From NCBI RefSeq assembly GCF_030253575.1, contig NC_080569.1:20130001-20194000 (forward strand): DNA of 64,000 nucleotides. The letters run 5' to 3'. Positions 22,254-34,423 of the stretch are shown piece by piece. A program made the position numbers and the translations under genes. This DNA comes from Rhododendron vialii (lineage: Eukaryota; Streptophyta; Magnoliopsida; Ericales; Ericaceae). The notes under the pieces were generated by a model. The model searched no databases. It was not told the DNA's origin and saw only the letters and a program-made list of their open reading frames with translations. Numbering within the stretch: position 1 is the stretch's first letter; the number at the start of each line of letters is the position of its first letter.

Positions 22254-22508
22254 ATGGAGACGAAATTACCCGTGTCCTCACCTAGCAAAGTTGTGCTCGT
22301 CATAGTTGTTGCTGTAATGGTAACTTTAGTGGTGGCCAAAGGAGGCCGTGGTCGTGGATTTGGTGGTAGTGGAGGAAGACATGGCGGTGCTGGAGTCATA
22401 GCTGGACACGGAGGAGGGCATCACAATTCAAGCACCACCGCTTCAGTGTACTCCAACATTTTTGTATGTCCAATGTTTTTAGTTATTCTTTCTTATTTCC
22501 TTTCTTAG
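22254..22508 (+). CDS. Small secreted glycine/histidine-rich peptide, 84 aa
   Basis: ATG at 22254 (METKLPVS..). A signal-peptide core of Val/Leu/Ile (about residues 12-27) ends V-V-A-K. The middle is Gly/Arg-rich (GGRGRGFGGSGGRHGGAG), followed by V-I-A-G-H-GGG-HH-NSS and a hydrophobic tail ending I-L-S-Y-F-L-S. It is the best-preserved member of the family in the window: all three parts are intact, and the tail is placed as in a GPI-attachment signal. The protein would be secretory and possibly anchored at the plasma membrane or wall. No enzymatic motif is present. Its 3' flank carries two nested MITE insertions (22748 and 23146) that are absent from the sister copy at 37200-37390. Confidence 0.65.
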   Translation: METKLPVSSPSKVVLVIVVAVMVTLVVAKGGRGRGFGGSGGRHGGAGVIAGHGGGHHNSSTTASVYSNIFVCPMFLVILSYFLS

Positions 22509-22747
22509 TACTACTACGCTACTATTCAAAGTGGAAAACAAAGAAGAAGAATAAAAGGCTTCTGCCTCTGACACTTCCCTTTTGAGATCCACAACAGTTC
22601 TGCACCATTGTGGAGACGTTCAGAGGGGGTGTATTTTGCGGAATTTATGAATCGTATGAAGTTTGTGGAAAGTTGTTATGAATTTCATGTGGTATTTGTT
22701 AGGCCTCGTCGTGGTATTTGTTAGGCATCGTTGTGATATAGTTATAA

Positions 22748-23099
22748 GGTGAAATTACACGGAGATCGCCTCATCTATATATTTTGAATACGGAGACTCC
22801 CAAATATTTAAAATTGTCCATTCAGACCCCCCCTCATCTTTATAAAATAAAAAATTGACTAACTTTGTTAACAGAATGAAGGAAAATGATGATTCTACCC
22901 CTTAAAACTTGCCCACACTGACTTCCTCATTTATAAAAAATTGTCCACGTTGACCTCTTCATCTTAACGGTTTTTTTGACAAAAGAGTACTGCTGATTGG
23001 TTAACAGTTATAAATGAGGGGGGTGCTTTTGGACATTTTTAAAAGTTAAGGAATGTTCGTGACAAAATGTATAGATGAGGGGGTTTGTGTAATTTCACG
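22748..23099. mobile_element. Mutator-type MITE, 352 bp
   Basis: The left terminus GGTGAAATTACAC and the right terminus inverted CGTGAAATTACAC match. TAGTTATAA occurs on both sides (22739-22747 and 23100-23108), a perfect 9-bp target duplication. CTCATCTATA.ATTTTG is shared just inside both ends. The equivalent site near 37300 (TGTTACAATTAACGG) is uninterrupted. There is no coding sequence. Confidence 0.85.
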
Positions 23100-23145
23100 T
23101 AGTTATAATTAAAGGATGTAACGTAGCACAATCCCCTTTATTTTT

Positions 23146-23470
23146 GGGCGCTGCTATTCGCAGCCCTCTATTTACTCCCATAGCCAGTTAAAAATTTTCA
23201 ATTATACTCGACAGTTAGTTACCGAAATTGAGATATATTTTTCAGCGTCCAATTACCGAAATATAATATTTTTTTCAACAGATGTTTACCGAAAATGCAT
23301 GTTCGGCAGTTGTTTACCGAAAGTTGAACATATTTTCGACATGTAGTTACCGAAATATAATCTTGTTTTCAACAGCAATTTACCGAAATGTTATTTATGA
23401 TTTTCAACAATCATTTACCGAAATTTAGTGGGCTACGGGAATAAATAGAGGGCTGCGAATAGCGGCGCCC
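23146..23470. mobile_element. MITE with 33-bp terminal inverted repeats
   Basis: The left terminus GGGCGCTGCTATTCGCAGCC and the right terminus inverted GGGCGCCGCTATTCGCAGCC continue to about 33 bp with two or three mismatches. TTATTTTT flanks both sides (23138-23145 and 23471-23478), a perfect 8-bp target duplication of hAT type. The interior repeats a TTACCGAAAT motif about eight times at roughly 30-bp spacing. The sister flank near 37330 lacks the insertion. Confidence 0.85.
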
Positions 23471-23508
23471 TTATTTTTTGTGCTTGTTTGATAAATTTGG
23501 TGTGTATT

Positions 23509-23511
<3 letters not shown>

Positions 23512-23571
<60 letters not shown>
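23512..23571. repeat. (GA)n microsatellite shared by paralogous flanks
   Basis: A pure GA run immediately after GTGTATTATT. The same junction (GGTGTATTATTG..GAGAGA) occurs at 37370-37474, so the microsatellite predates the duplication and has since expanded independently. Confidence 0.85.
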
Positions 23572-23575
<4 letters not shown>

Positions 23576-24239
23576 TTTGAGGCTAAAATCCAAAGTTTGA
23601 TCTTGCAGTTTATGGTCTTGGGGGTAAAAGTTTTGGGAGGTTTACTTTCTAGTCTATTATTCATATTTTGGAAATTATTAGGTCCATTTAACTATTTTGT
23701 AATCCATCTATCTTGACAAAAATACATTAACATTAAATAAAAATTATTTATCCCTCTTGCCACATCATTGTCGTCGCCGGAAAGTTTGCTAGAAAAGTTA
23801 CCAGCCCACTCCGTCACCTGCGACCAGCATCGGAGATGATGAACCAGTGGGAAAGAAGATATTTGACCGATTGAGAAAAAGATGTTGACCAGTAATTGTG
23901 AAGCAGGGATAAATAATCTTTGAAACTAATGGTGCTTTCTGAGCTTGTCCTTGTTTGACGCTCCTTGGTGTATTGCTACATGGTTTCTTTTTGTATTATT
24001 AATATTAATGATAGGGGAACCATTTTTCGATGAGAAAAAAAAGAAGTAAAACAATACCAAAACATCACGAAGGATTTGGGGGCTAAATTTTGGCTTGAGC
24101 GGCATTAAATAACCGTCTGTATAAGTGTTTTTGGTAGCAGTAACGTCAGAATTCATACCGCCAACAAAACAAGTGTCGTGAAAGGGAAAAAGGTGGTAAG
24201 ACCGCCGGTAAAAGTTCCATCTAAAGGTTTTTCAGGGAA
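23572..24239. other. Intergenic DNA, nothing recognised
   Basis: No supported gene. Short open frames have no family features. Confidence 0.5.
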
Positions 24240-24550
24240 AATTTTATTTAGTACCATCAAATTTGAAGAAAACCTTCACTTTGAAATCTAATATATATAG
24301 ACCATTTTATTTAAAATATTGGTAGTTTCAATCTTGAAGCAGGGAAAAAATAATCTTTGAATTTTCTTTTTATGATTTATTTTCATATTATGACTTCATA
24401 CGTGCAATAAAAAAATATTTTTTTATTTTTTGAAAAAAAGAGAGAATATATATTCACAATAACACGGAATACTGCTAGCTACAAGAAAGTAAAAAACAGT
24501 TCAACATTGAATGAGATTTTATATTAGTTTTCTAACAAACGAAAACCACA
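24240..24550. repeat. Segmental duplication, copy B (partner at 1680-1950)
   Basis: Matches 1680-1950 in order (CTTTTTATGATTTAT, ATACTGCTAG, ACATTGAATGAGA). In the older arrangement it would lie upstream of the peptide pseudogene at 36777; the gypsy element and other DNA now separate them. Confidence 0.65.
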
Positions 24551-24805
24551 TTAAATACGGTATATATAGTCTTCTGTGTGAAAAAAGAGGACAAAGACAA
24601 TACTACAACATATTTGCTTTTGTGTGAACTAGGTGCATCATAATGTGCAAGGCACATTTGTCATGCCCGTTGAATTCCGTTGAATTGAACGGTATTGAAT
24701 ATTTCAATAAGCATTGGGTGCATAAATTTCATATATACATAAATATGCCATATTTCTGATTACAAAAGGCCAAGTGAAATTAGGCTGAACGTCTTGATTG
24801 TAGCT

Positions 24806-27040
24806 TGTAACGACCCGGGAATTTTTTTTTTTGCTCTATTTTTTTTTATACAAATTTATATTGTTAAATTCTTAATTCAATAACTAATTAGATTGAATTA
24901 TTAATTATACATTATTATGTGTATAATTGATATTATTTTCACACTTATATAGGATATATATTTATACTTTAGATATACAAGTATCCATACTCATCTCTTA
25001 TTCTATCTAACCAAAATTCTATCAAAACCAATCTTCCACTCCCCTTCAAACTCTCCTTAAACTATATCTCTCTTTCCTTCCGCATTCCACCACCTCCATA
25101 CTTATCCCCAAATCCCCACTTCTCTCTCACAATACAACACTCCTAGTCCACTACATAAACAGAAACAAGAAAAGAGGGATCACACCCTTTTAATTTTTGT
25201 CTATATCACGTCCCTCTGTTCATGGCCTGTTTCTTCCTAGTTTCTGTCGTTTTTAGGCCTAAGTTTCTTCACAAATATTGTAGAGGGCGTCGAGAGCTTC
25301 TATTTAGACCCAATAATCACCCAAAATGGTCAAGAATTGATAGAGTTATTGCTGTCCAAAGATCAGTGAAATTCTCGGATTTCTGTTTCCAGGCAGCAAA
25401 CAGGACTTATGAAAACCCCCACTTTTCTCCTAGTTCGAATGGTTTTCGGGATTCAACTTCTTCACAAAAATTGTAGGGCGTTTCAAGATCTTTGCGTTAG
25501 ACACAAGAATCGTCCAAAACGGCAAAGGTTTGGTCAAGTTATTCCAGTCCAAAGTTACTGCTAGAATACCGATCTTTCGCCGCCAAACGAAAACCCACCG
25601 AACTCCACCGAATCGTTTTGTCCGGATTAAAGGTAGATTAATCCTTCTCCTACTTCTCCCTAAGTATATGTACTCTTTACATGAGGATTTTTAACAAGTT
25701 TCAATTGCTAAAATCGAACCCACGAATCGAAATCATATAGTCCGACGTTTTTTCCCATGTTTTTCGAAAACCCACTGTTCCTGGACGTATTGTTTTTGAA
25801 AATTAACACTAGAAATACAATTAACCCCTTTAGGCTATTGAATGTATTGTTTTGGTCCAAATTTAATGATACGTTATTTACAAATTGCAGTTTTAAACCC
25901 GAGATGGTTAACTGTACAGTTTCGACCCACTGTTATATTATCACTAATATGGTAATCTAACTTCATAAATCGACTAATAAAAGCATAGACTTACTAATAT
26001 TTGAATAAAATTATTATTTATTTAATTTTGATAAAAGTTTCTTGTATTGTTATTAACTTTTGACCATACAAGACTAAGGGCAACGGCCAGTTCATAAAAA
26101 GTTACGCGATTGCCTCGCTTGTTGTTTGTTTATTTCAATTATTATTTTGGTAATATGCATATTGTTCAAACTCTTGCTTGATATGCTAGATTGGACCCTA
26201 GAGACATAGGGTGGTATGCGAATAGAATTCACCTAGACGATGCTAGGTAATGGATGAATTGGAAAGTTTTATTTTTAGATTGCCTGCAGGCGTGATTTTG
26301 AGATATGATGAGATTTGTGATGAGATTGAAACTAGCGAGTGTCCAGTGATGAATTGATAAATTGGCGTGTGTCCAGTGATGATTGTGAAGTGATTTGTGA
26401 AGTGGTGTATAAGATAGGCGAACCCTAGTTGTTGTTCAGGCATGATAAACTTTCCCCTTGTTGTAATTATTGGGGTGCACACTCGGTATATAACTTAGGT
26501 TTATCTGCAACAGCAAAGGGAAGTGATTTCATGGAACCGAGCATGGCTAGCGGTTGGGGGAGGAAAGATCTCGTGGAGAGATCTTAGATTTCACATTAGG
26601 TTAATGGATAGTAATAACTTGTTTATATGGAAAAATCTCTATTTTACTTATCGCATCCTTATTATCCGATTACTTGTTAGCTATAAAGTAAGAGGGGCAG
26701 TTTGGGTTGAATTATTCTACTGGGTGATTTATCACTCACGGATAGGTCTGTATCCTGGCAAATCATTTGCTTTGGCGATCAATTTGCCAGAGGGCGCAGG
26801 ATTCAATGGAGATGATTCAAAGATGGTGCAGTTCGACAGGGAAAGAATATCAGAAACGAAGATCGAGTATGCTTTGGATTTGTATCAAGCCTAGAGTCAG
26901 CTCTGAAGTTAATGTATTTTGAATCAGTAAATTTATCTTGTGATTGTAATAGCTAAACTTTATTTTGAAAAATTATATTTATTTAGCAAATTTTCTTAAG
27001 ATTTTATTTTATATTGCTTCCGGAAAATCGGGGCGTTGCA
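24806..27040 (+). repeat. 5' LTR of the gypsy element
   Basis: 2,235 bp, TG...CA ends. The short open frames inside have counterparts in the other LTR but no retroelement protein similarity, so they are treated as non-coding. Confidence 0.9.
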
Positions 27041-27042
27041 AA

Positions 27043-27054
27043 TGGTATCAGAGC
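27043..27054 (+). promoter_or_regulatory. Primer-binding site (initiator Met tRNA type)
   Basis: TGGTATCAGAGC begins two bases after the end of the 5' LTR. This is the standard sequence complementary to the 3' end of initiator tRNA-Met and confirms the plus-strand orientation. Confidence 0.9.
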
Positions 27055-27229
27055 CTAGGTTCAACACTCAGCCTTGGGTAGATTGGGTAGGCCACATTCT
27101 AAGAGCGTAAATCCGAATAGCTAAACGTTTACTGTATCTATTACTTCCCTAAACTACGATATATTTTACCTAATTATATCATATAAATATTTTATTTACC
27201 TATTGCAATTCAAACTCCGAGAAGTGATG

Positions 27230-30200
27230 AAATCGATGTTCACTCCGATCAGAAGGGAGCGATAAAGGGACCGTTCCTTTTACAATTGGTGGACGTATCA
27301 AACGAGAGAAGAATCCCAGTCCGAAGTAGGCAAGGAGACAAAATCTCGATAATAGAGGATAAAGAGGCTATTCAGTAAATAGAGCACCTGTCAAAGAAGA
27401 ATTCTCTTCCTCTAGTTAGATAACGGTCGTAAATAGATCAAATAGAGAAAGATCAGTGAGAGAAGGTTGTTGCACGAACTCCTTTTCGAGAACCAGATAT
27501 TTAGAAACCTCAAGATCCTAAACCTAACCTCGTAGGGCAGTCATTACAAGATTGGCATAAAGGGTCAACAATATCATTCTCTATGGTCACTTTGTCAATC
27601 CCACCAAAAGGACAATACGTGTAGCCTTGATGCCAACGACAACGTAGCCTACATCGACAACAATGATTAGGTGAATTCCGAGATCAATGCCAACTCAAAT
27701 CCTAAAGCAAGATAGAGTATCAACTGCGTTGTGCAACTCGTACGAGCAATTACTGACTACACCTAAACTCCAACCTCAAGCTCCAAACAGCCCCTCGATG
27801 GATAGATCATTGTGGAAGGAGTCTTGACCTACATTTAGCCTGTGATTCTTAGGTCACAAGAGGAATTAACTTTGACATCAAGGTTCAACTATTAGCCAAC
27901 TGCACTATTATCAAAAGTGATAAAGAGAAGCGAAAAATCATTTTCGCAAGTGAGGTCTTACTCATTTAAGGGGGGTAGACAAGACTTTTCTGCACCCAAC
28001 GCGCACAAAGTAAGGTGGCGTGATAAGCCCTCTGAATGAGTAGCAAGACTCAAGTTGAAAGAATCGGATCGTATGGAGTTGGGCCTTCCTCACATCATCT
28101 GCGAATACAAGTGTTCCCTGAGAAATTACCAAGATTACGGCCACCAAGAGAAATCGATCTCATTATTGAGCTATAGCCCGGTACGACTCCAATTTTCATG
28201 GGCCGTATCAGATGACTCCAACAGAGCTATGCAAGTTGAAAACGCAACTGCAGGAATTTTTAGGAAAAGGTTTTATCCGACCCAGTACCTCACCATGGGG
28301 AGCCCTTGCCCTATTTGTCAAGAAGAAAGAAGAAACGCTCCGACTTTATATCGACTACCGCCAACTCAACAAAACCACAATAAATAAAAAAATCGATACC
28401 CTCCACCGAGAATAGACAACTTGTTGAGAAGGTCGACTTGTTTCTCAAAGATTGATCTAAGGTTTGGAATATCGCCAATTGTGAATTCGAGATTGTGATA
28501 TACCTAAGACGGCATTCCGCACACGTTACGGACACTATGAGTTCATAGTCATGCCTTTCGGATTAACCAATGATCCTGCAGTTTTCATGTGCCCGATGAA
28601 CCAAATTTTCACGCCGTACTTGGACAAATTTATGGTAGTATTCATCGATGACATCCTTGTATACTCTCCAACAGAGAGAACGCGAAGACCACTTGAGAAT
28701 TGTCCTACAAGTACTCCAAGGGACCAAGACAATCATCTGTATGCAAAAGCCAGCAAGTGTGAATTCTAGATGAAAGAAGTCAAATTCTTAGGACACGTTG
28801 TGTCAGAGAAAGGAAGCTCAGCAAATGACAGTAAGGTAGAAGCGGTCATGGGCTAGAAAAAGCCCTCAACAGTGTTCGAGATTAGAGATTTCTTGGGATT
28901 AGCTGGCTACCACAGAAGGTTCACTCAAGATTTCTCTATTTTGGTTAAGCCATTGACTCGACTAACCCAAAAGGGGTTACGCTTGAGTGGAGCGAGGCAT
29001 GTGAAAAATCGTTCCAAGAACTTAAGAACAGATTAACCAGTGCCCCTATATTAACCATTTCTGAGCGGAACATGGGGTATACAGTGTAATATGACGCATT
29101 CAAAGACAGATTGAGAGCTGTACTCATGCAAAATAGAAGGGTCGTTGCTTACGGATTCCGACAATTGAGACTGCATGAAAAGAATTATCCAACTCACGAT
29201 TTGGAGCTAGCGGTAGTAGTAGTCGCCCCAAGATCTTGACGATATTATCTATATGGAGAGCAGTTTGAGGAAAGGCAAACGAGGTCGCTGATGCGCTGAG
29301 TCATAAGAACCGAGGACAAGTGGCTGGTTTAGCTATGAGAGAATGGAAGATGATGGAAGACCTTAACGGATTCAAGCTTCAGCCAACCGCAAAAGGCACC
29401 GACGCGTGTCTCTTCGCCGTGATCACAACTCCAGCCTTACACCGAGATATTCTTTTAGCCCAAACCTTTGAACAAGAATGCGACTTCATCCGACATCAAC
29501 TCTCAATTGGAAAAGCAGCAGCCGGATGGGAGATCCACGCTAATAAGAGCCTTCGCTTCCAGGGAAGAATTTTTGTACCAGACATCGGTACCCTCCGGGA
29601 AGCAGTACTTAAGGAGTTCCATCCTTTCAATTTCACCGTCCACCAGAAGAGCACCAAGACGTACCAAGATCTCCGCCGACAATACTGGTGGGGTAGAACA
29701 AAGGATGTAGCCAAATACGTTCCGACATGTCTCACATACCAACAAGTAAAAGCAGAATATTAGAAACCGATGGGACCCTACAACATTACCTATGCTCAGA
29801 TGGAAATGGGAATACATCACCATGAATTTTGAGACGAGACTGCCTAGGTCCCCACAATTGAACACTTCCTTTTGTGTGATAGTCAACTGTTTGACTACAT
29901 ACACACACTTATACCAAAGCGTATGATGGATTCAATGGACACTCTTAGTTGACTCTACATTCGAGAAATCATGCGATTACACGGTGTATCGTATATATGT
30001 GATCATGATTCATGATTCACGTTGACCTTTTCAGAAAAGCCTGTAGAAGCATTGAGAACCGATCTTTGTCTCCACATTGTCTTCCATCCGCAAACAGACA
30101 GACAATCCTAAAAGACGATCTAGATCTTAAAAGACATGCTCCGCGCTTGTGCCCTAGACTTTAAAAGAAGATGGGAACGACATCTGTCTCTAGTCAAGTT

Positions 30201-30890
30201 TGCCTACAACAATAATTATCAATCCAACATAGAAATGACACCATACGAAGCTTTGTAGGAGTGACCCTGTGAATCGCCGATTTGATTGGACTAAACTAGG
30301 AGAAACAAACCTATTAAAACCAGAGTTAGTTCGAAAGACAACAGAAAAGGTCAAGACCATTAGCCAATGACTTATGGCCGCACAAAGTCGACAAAAGAGC
30401 TCCGCCCATAGAAGGACTAGACCGCTGACCTTTTAGACTGGAGAGCTTGTGTTCTTAAAAATCCGGCCACAAAGGTGAGTTATTTGATTTGGAAAAAAAA
30501 AAAAAGGAGAAAGAAAGAAAGAAGGGAAACTATCATTGTGCTACATTGGACCTTTTGAAATTTTGGAGAAGATTGGGAAAGTAGCATATCGTTTGGCACT
30601 GCAGCCACAATTGAAGTGAGTCTATAATGTGTTCCACATGTCCATGCTCCAAAAATACATGTCCTACATCAATAATTGGGAACTCGTCAAACTTAACGAA
30701 GACATCACCTTCGAAGAATAACCAGTGGAGATCTAGGATCATAGTGAGAAGTACATCTACAGCAAAACCATTCAACTCGTCCAAATCCTTTGGTGACTTC
30801 GAAGAATTGAGGAATCAACGTGGGAACAACAAGATACTATGCACGCAAACTACCCTCGTATGTTTCCAGTAGAACTTACACCTTAATTTC
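27230..30890 (+). pseudogene. Decayed gypsy gag-pol
   Basis: The gag part (about 27230-28000) is too decayed to recognise in detail. Reverse transcriptase is readable in pieces: [20 protein letters not shown] and [16 protein letters not shown] (28212-28330), then [12 protein letters not shown] and the active-site FIDDILVYS (28551-28675). RNase H traces follow (28940-29240; LEWSEACEKSF). The integrase zinc-binding region is at 29590-29760 (FTVHQKSTKTYQDLRRQYWW). Near 30600-30870 a C-terminal segment ends in STWEQQD..YPRMF. Many stops and frame changes separate these pieces. No functional protein can be made from this copy. Confidence 0.85.
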
Positions 30891-30920
30891 GAGGACAAAA
30901 TTTTGTTAAGGGGGGTAGGT

Positions 30921-32124
30921 TGTAACGACCCGGATTTTTTTTTTCACTCTATTTTTTTTATACAAATTTATATTGTTAAATTCTTAATTCAATAACTAAT
31001 TAGATTGAATTATTAATTATACATTATTATGTGTATAATTGATATTATTTTCACACTTAAATAGGATATATATTTATACTTTAGATATACAAGTATCATA
31101 CTCATCTCTTATCCTATCTAACCAAAATTCTATCAAAACCAATCTTCCACTCCCCTTCAAACTCTCCTTAAACTATATCTCTCTCTCCTTCCGCATTCCA
31201 CCACCTCCATACTTATCCCCAAATCCCCACTTCTCTCTCACAATACAACACTCCTAGTCCACTATATAAACAGAAACAAGAAAAGAGAGATCACACCCTT
31301 TTAATTTTCGTCCATATCACGTCCCTCTGTTCACGGCCTGTTTCTTCCTAGTTTCTGTAGTTTTTAGGCCTAAGTTTCTTCACAAATATTGTAGAGGGCG
31401 TTGAGAGCTTCGATTTCGACCCAAGAATCACCCAAAACGGTCAAGAATTGATAGAGTTATTGCTGTCCAAAGATCAGTGAAATTCTCGGATTTCTGTTTC
31501 CAGACAGCAAACAGGACTTATGAAAACCCCCACTTTTCTCCTAGTTTGAATGGTTTTCGGGCTTCAACCTCTTCACAAAAGTTGTAGGGTGTTTCAAGAT
31601 CTTCGTGTTAGATACAAGAATCGTCCAAAACGGCAGAGGTTTGGTCAAGTTATTCCAGTCCAAAGTTGCTGCTAGAATACCGATCTTTCGCCGTCAAACG
31701 AAAACCTACCGGACTCCACCGAATCGTTTTGTCCGGATTAAAGGTAGATTAATCCTTCTCCTACTTCTCCCTAAGTATATGTACTCTTTACATGAGGATT
31801 TTTAACAAGTTTCAATTGCTAAAATCGAACCCACGAATCGAAATCATATAGTCCGACGTTTTTTCCCTTGTTTTTCGAAAACCCCCTGTTCCTTGTCATA
31901 TTGTTTTTGAAAATTAACACTAAAAATACAGTTAACCCCTTTAGGCTATTAAATGTATTATTTTGATCCAAAATTTAATGATACGTTATTTACAAATTGC
32001 AGTTTTAAACCCGAGATGGTTAACTGTACAGTTTTGACCCACTGTTATATTATCACTAATATGGTAATCTAACTTCATAAATCGACTAATAAAAGCATAG
32101 ACTTACTAATATTTGAATAAAATT

Positions 32125-32155
<31 letters not shown>

Positions 32156-33167
32156 TTGATAAAAGTTTCTTGTATTGTTATTAACTTTTGACCATACAAG
32201 ACTAAGGGCAACGACCCGTTCATAAAAAGTTACGTGATTGCCTCGCTTGTTGTTTGTTTATTCCAATTATTATTTTGGTAATATGCATATTGTTCAAACT
32301 CTTGCTTGATATGTTAGATTGGACCCTAGAGACATGGGGTGGTATGCGAATAGAATTCACCTAGACAATGCTAGGTAATGGATGAATTGGAAAGTTTTAT
32401 TTTTAGATTGCCTGCAGGCGTGATTTTGAGATATGATGAGATTTGTGATGAGATTGAAACTGGTGAGTGTCCAGTGATGAATTGATAAACTGGCATGTGT
32501 CCAGTGATGATTGTGAAGTGATTTGTGAAGTGGTGTATAAGATAGGCGAATCCTAGTTGTGGTTCAAGCATGATAAACTTTCCCCTTGTTGTAGTTATTG
32601 GGGTGCACACTCGGTATATAACTTAGGTGTATCTGCGATAGCAAAGGGAAGTGATCTCATGGGACCGAGCATGACTAGCGGTTGGGGGAAGAAAGATCTC
32701 GTGGAGAGATCTTAGATTTCACATTAGGTTAATGGATAGTAATAACTGGTTTTTATGGAAAAATCTCTGTTTTACTTGTCGCGTCCTTATTATCCGATTA
32801 CTTGTTAGCTGTAAAGTAAGAAGGGTAGTTGGGTAGGATTATTCTACTGGGTGATTTATCACTCACGGATACGTCTGTATCCTGGCAAATCGTTTGCTTT
32901 GGCGATCAATTTGCCAGAGGGCGCAGGATTCAATGGAGATGATTCAAAGATGGTGCAGTTTGACACGGAAAGTATATCAGGAACGAAGATCGAGTATGCT
33001 TCGGATTTGTATCAAGCCTAGAGTCAACTCTGAAGTTAATGTATTTTGAGTCAGTAAATTTATCTTGTGACTGTAATAGCTAAACTTTATTTTGAAAAAT
33101 TATATTTATTTAGCAAATTTTCTTAAGATTTTATTTTATATTGCTTCCGGAAAATCGGGGCGTTACA
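30921..33167 (+). repeat. 3' LTR of the gypsy element
   Basis: 2,247 bp. Compared with the 5' LTR it has an expanded (TTTA)n stretch near 32130-32155, which largely accounts for the length difference, plus scattered substitutions. Confidence 0.9.
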
Positions 33168-33172
33168 TAGCT

Positions 33173-34423
33173 ACCTACCCAACAAAGTTTAGTGATTGTC
33201 ATGAGGCATGAATTCAATCAGCAAGAGTGGTGGTAGCAATTGACTCTCTGAAAATAAGAAGCTTCAAGTTAGTGTTGACTCAATGAGCAAACATCAAGTT
33301 AGTGGTTAATCAATGAGCCAACGTCAACAAAAGTAGTCACATAACACTATGTTTTGAGGTTTGTAAAATAGAAGCAATAAAACTTGATGATACATTGACT
33401 TGATCTAGGGAGTAGAACATTGATCTTATAGGAAGAGGGGATAATTCGATAAGTCACAATGCACTACTTCACACTCAAGTTCAACCAAAGATCAAATGCC
33501 TAAATATATTCAATAAACAATGTGTCCAAAAGAGTGCAAAGGAACGCACGTACGGCAGGAATGAGGGAAAATAAAAGAGGGAAAATAATCGATTCTACAT
33601 ATACTTAAATGGTCTCATGGGAAAACTTTCAATGAGGAATACACAGTCCACAGAAGGTTGTTTGACTTACTATTTCTTTTTCCTCATTTTCAAATTGGAC
33701 TGCATTGTCTATTCTAATGTTTCTGCTTTTGATCATTTAAAAAAAAAAACCATCATTTAAATTTTCTCAAACCTAACAATACTTTAGTTTCAATCTTACA
33801 TCAACAAAGCTTTTAGTAGAATAAATTCAGTCGACAAGTTTAATGGCAAGAGAAAACTACTAACAAGTAAAAAGTTGTATCGAGATAGACATGTAACAGA
33901 TTGTCCAATACCAGGTACAATCCTCTCATCTCTAGAACTTGATAGGGGATTACGGGTGCATTACCAAAATATTTCCGTTCGAAGGGGAAAAGCAGACACA
34001 CTTGTATGTATTGTTCTAAAGGGCGAACTTACAAGCAAAACTCTTTTGCTGAACTAAAGCGTGTGAGCTACGGGTGACCGATCGCGCCTTGGTTCAAATT
34101 TGTTGCAACGAAGCTTAACTACATGCAGAAAAGACAATAAGCTTAATCACCACCATCTATAAAAATCAATGAATAACTAAAAATTTGAAGGTCAACAGAA
34201 AGAGAACTAAGGAAACACACCTCAACTTGTAAATCTTATTTCAACCCATTAAAATTGAAGTAAGAAAATCTGACTTTCAGTTCTCAAAATAAAACAAAAC
34301 CTGCACAAACCGCAATCATACAAATAAGACAAAAAAGAAGAAGATAATGATATTGTAAAATAATACAAAAAAGAAGAAGATAATGATATTGTAAAGGAAA
34401 GAACAAATAAATCAATCTAACCT
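33173..34423. other. Intergenic DNA, nothing recognised
   Basis: AT-rich with no supported frame. A short AATACAAAAAAGAAGAAGATAATG-like duplication lies just beyond it, near 34325-34395. Confidence 0.5.

Larger units (their letters stand above)
24806..33167 (+). mobile_element. Full-length but decayed Ty3/gypsy LTR retrotransposon
   Basis: Two long direct LTRs (24806-27040 and 30921-33167) start TGTAACGACCCGG and end GGGGCGTTRCA. TAGCT flanks both sides (24801-24805 and 33168-33172), an intact 5-bp target duplication. A primer-binding site follows the 5' LTR and a purine-rich AAGGGGGGTAGG precedes the 3' LTR. The pol order is reverse transcriptase, RNase H, integrase, as in Ty3/gypsy. The LTRs differ by scattered substitutions and indels, and the coding region is full of stops and frameshifts, so the insertion is old and not autonomous. 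The total length of 8.4 kb is within the range for plant gypsy elements. Confidence 0.9.

Noticed and set aside
26523-26894. 123-codon open frame
   Set aside because: It lies wholly inside the 5' LTR of the gypsy element and has no retroelement or host protein similarity.
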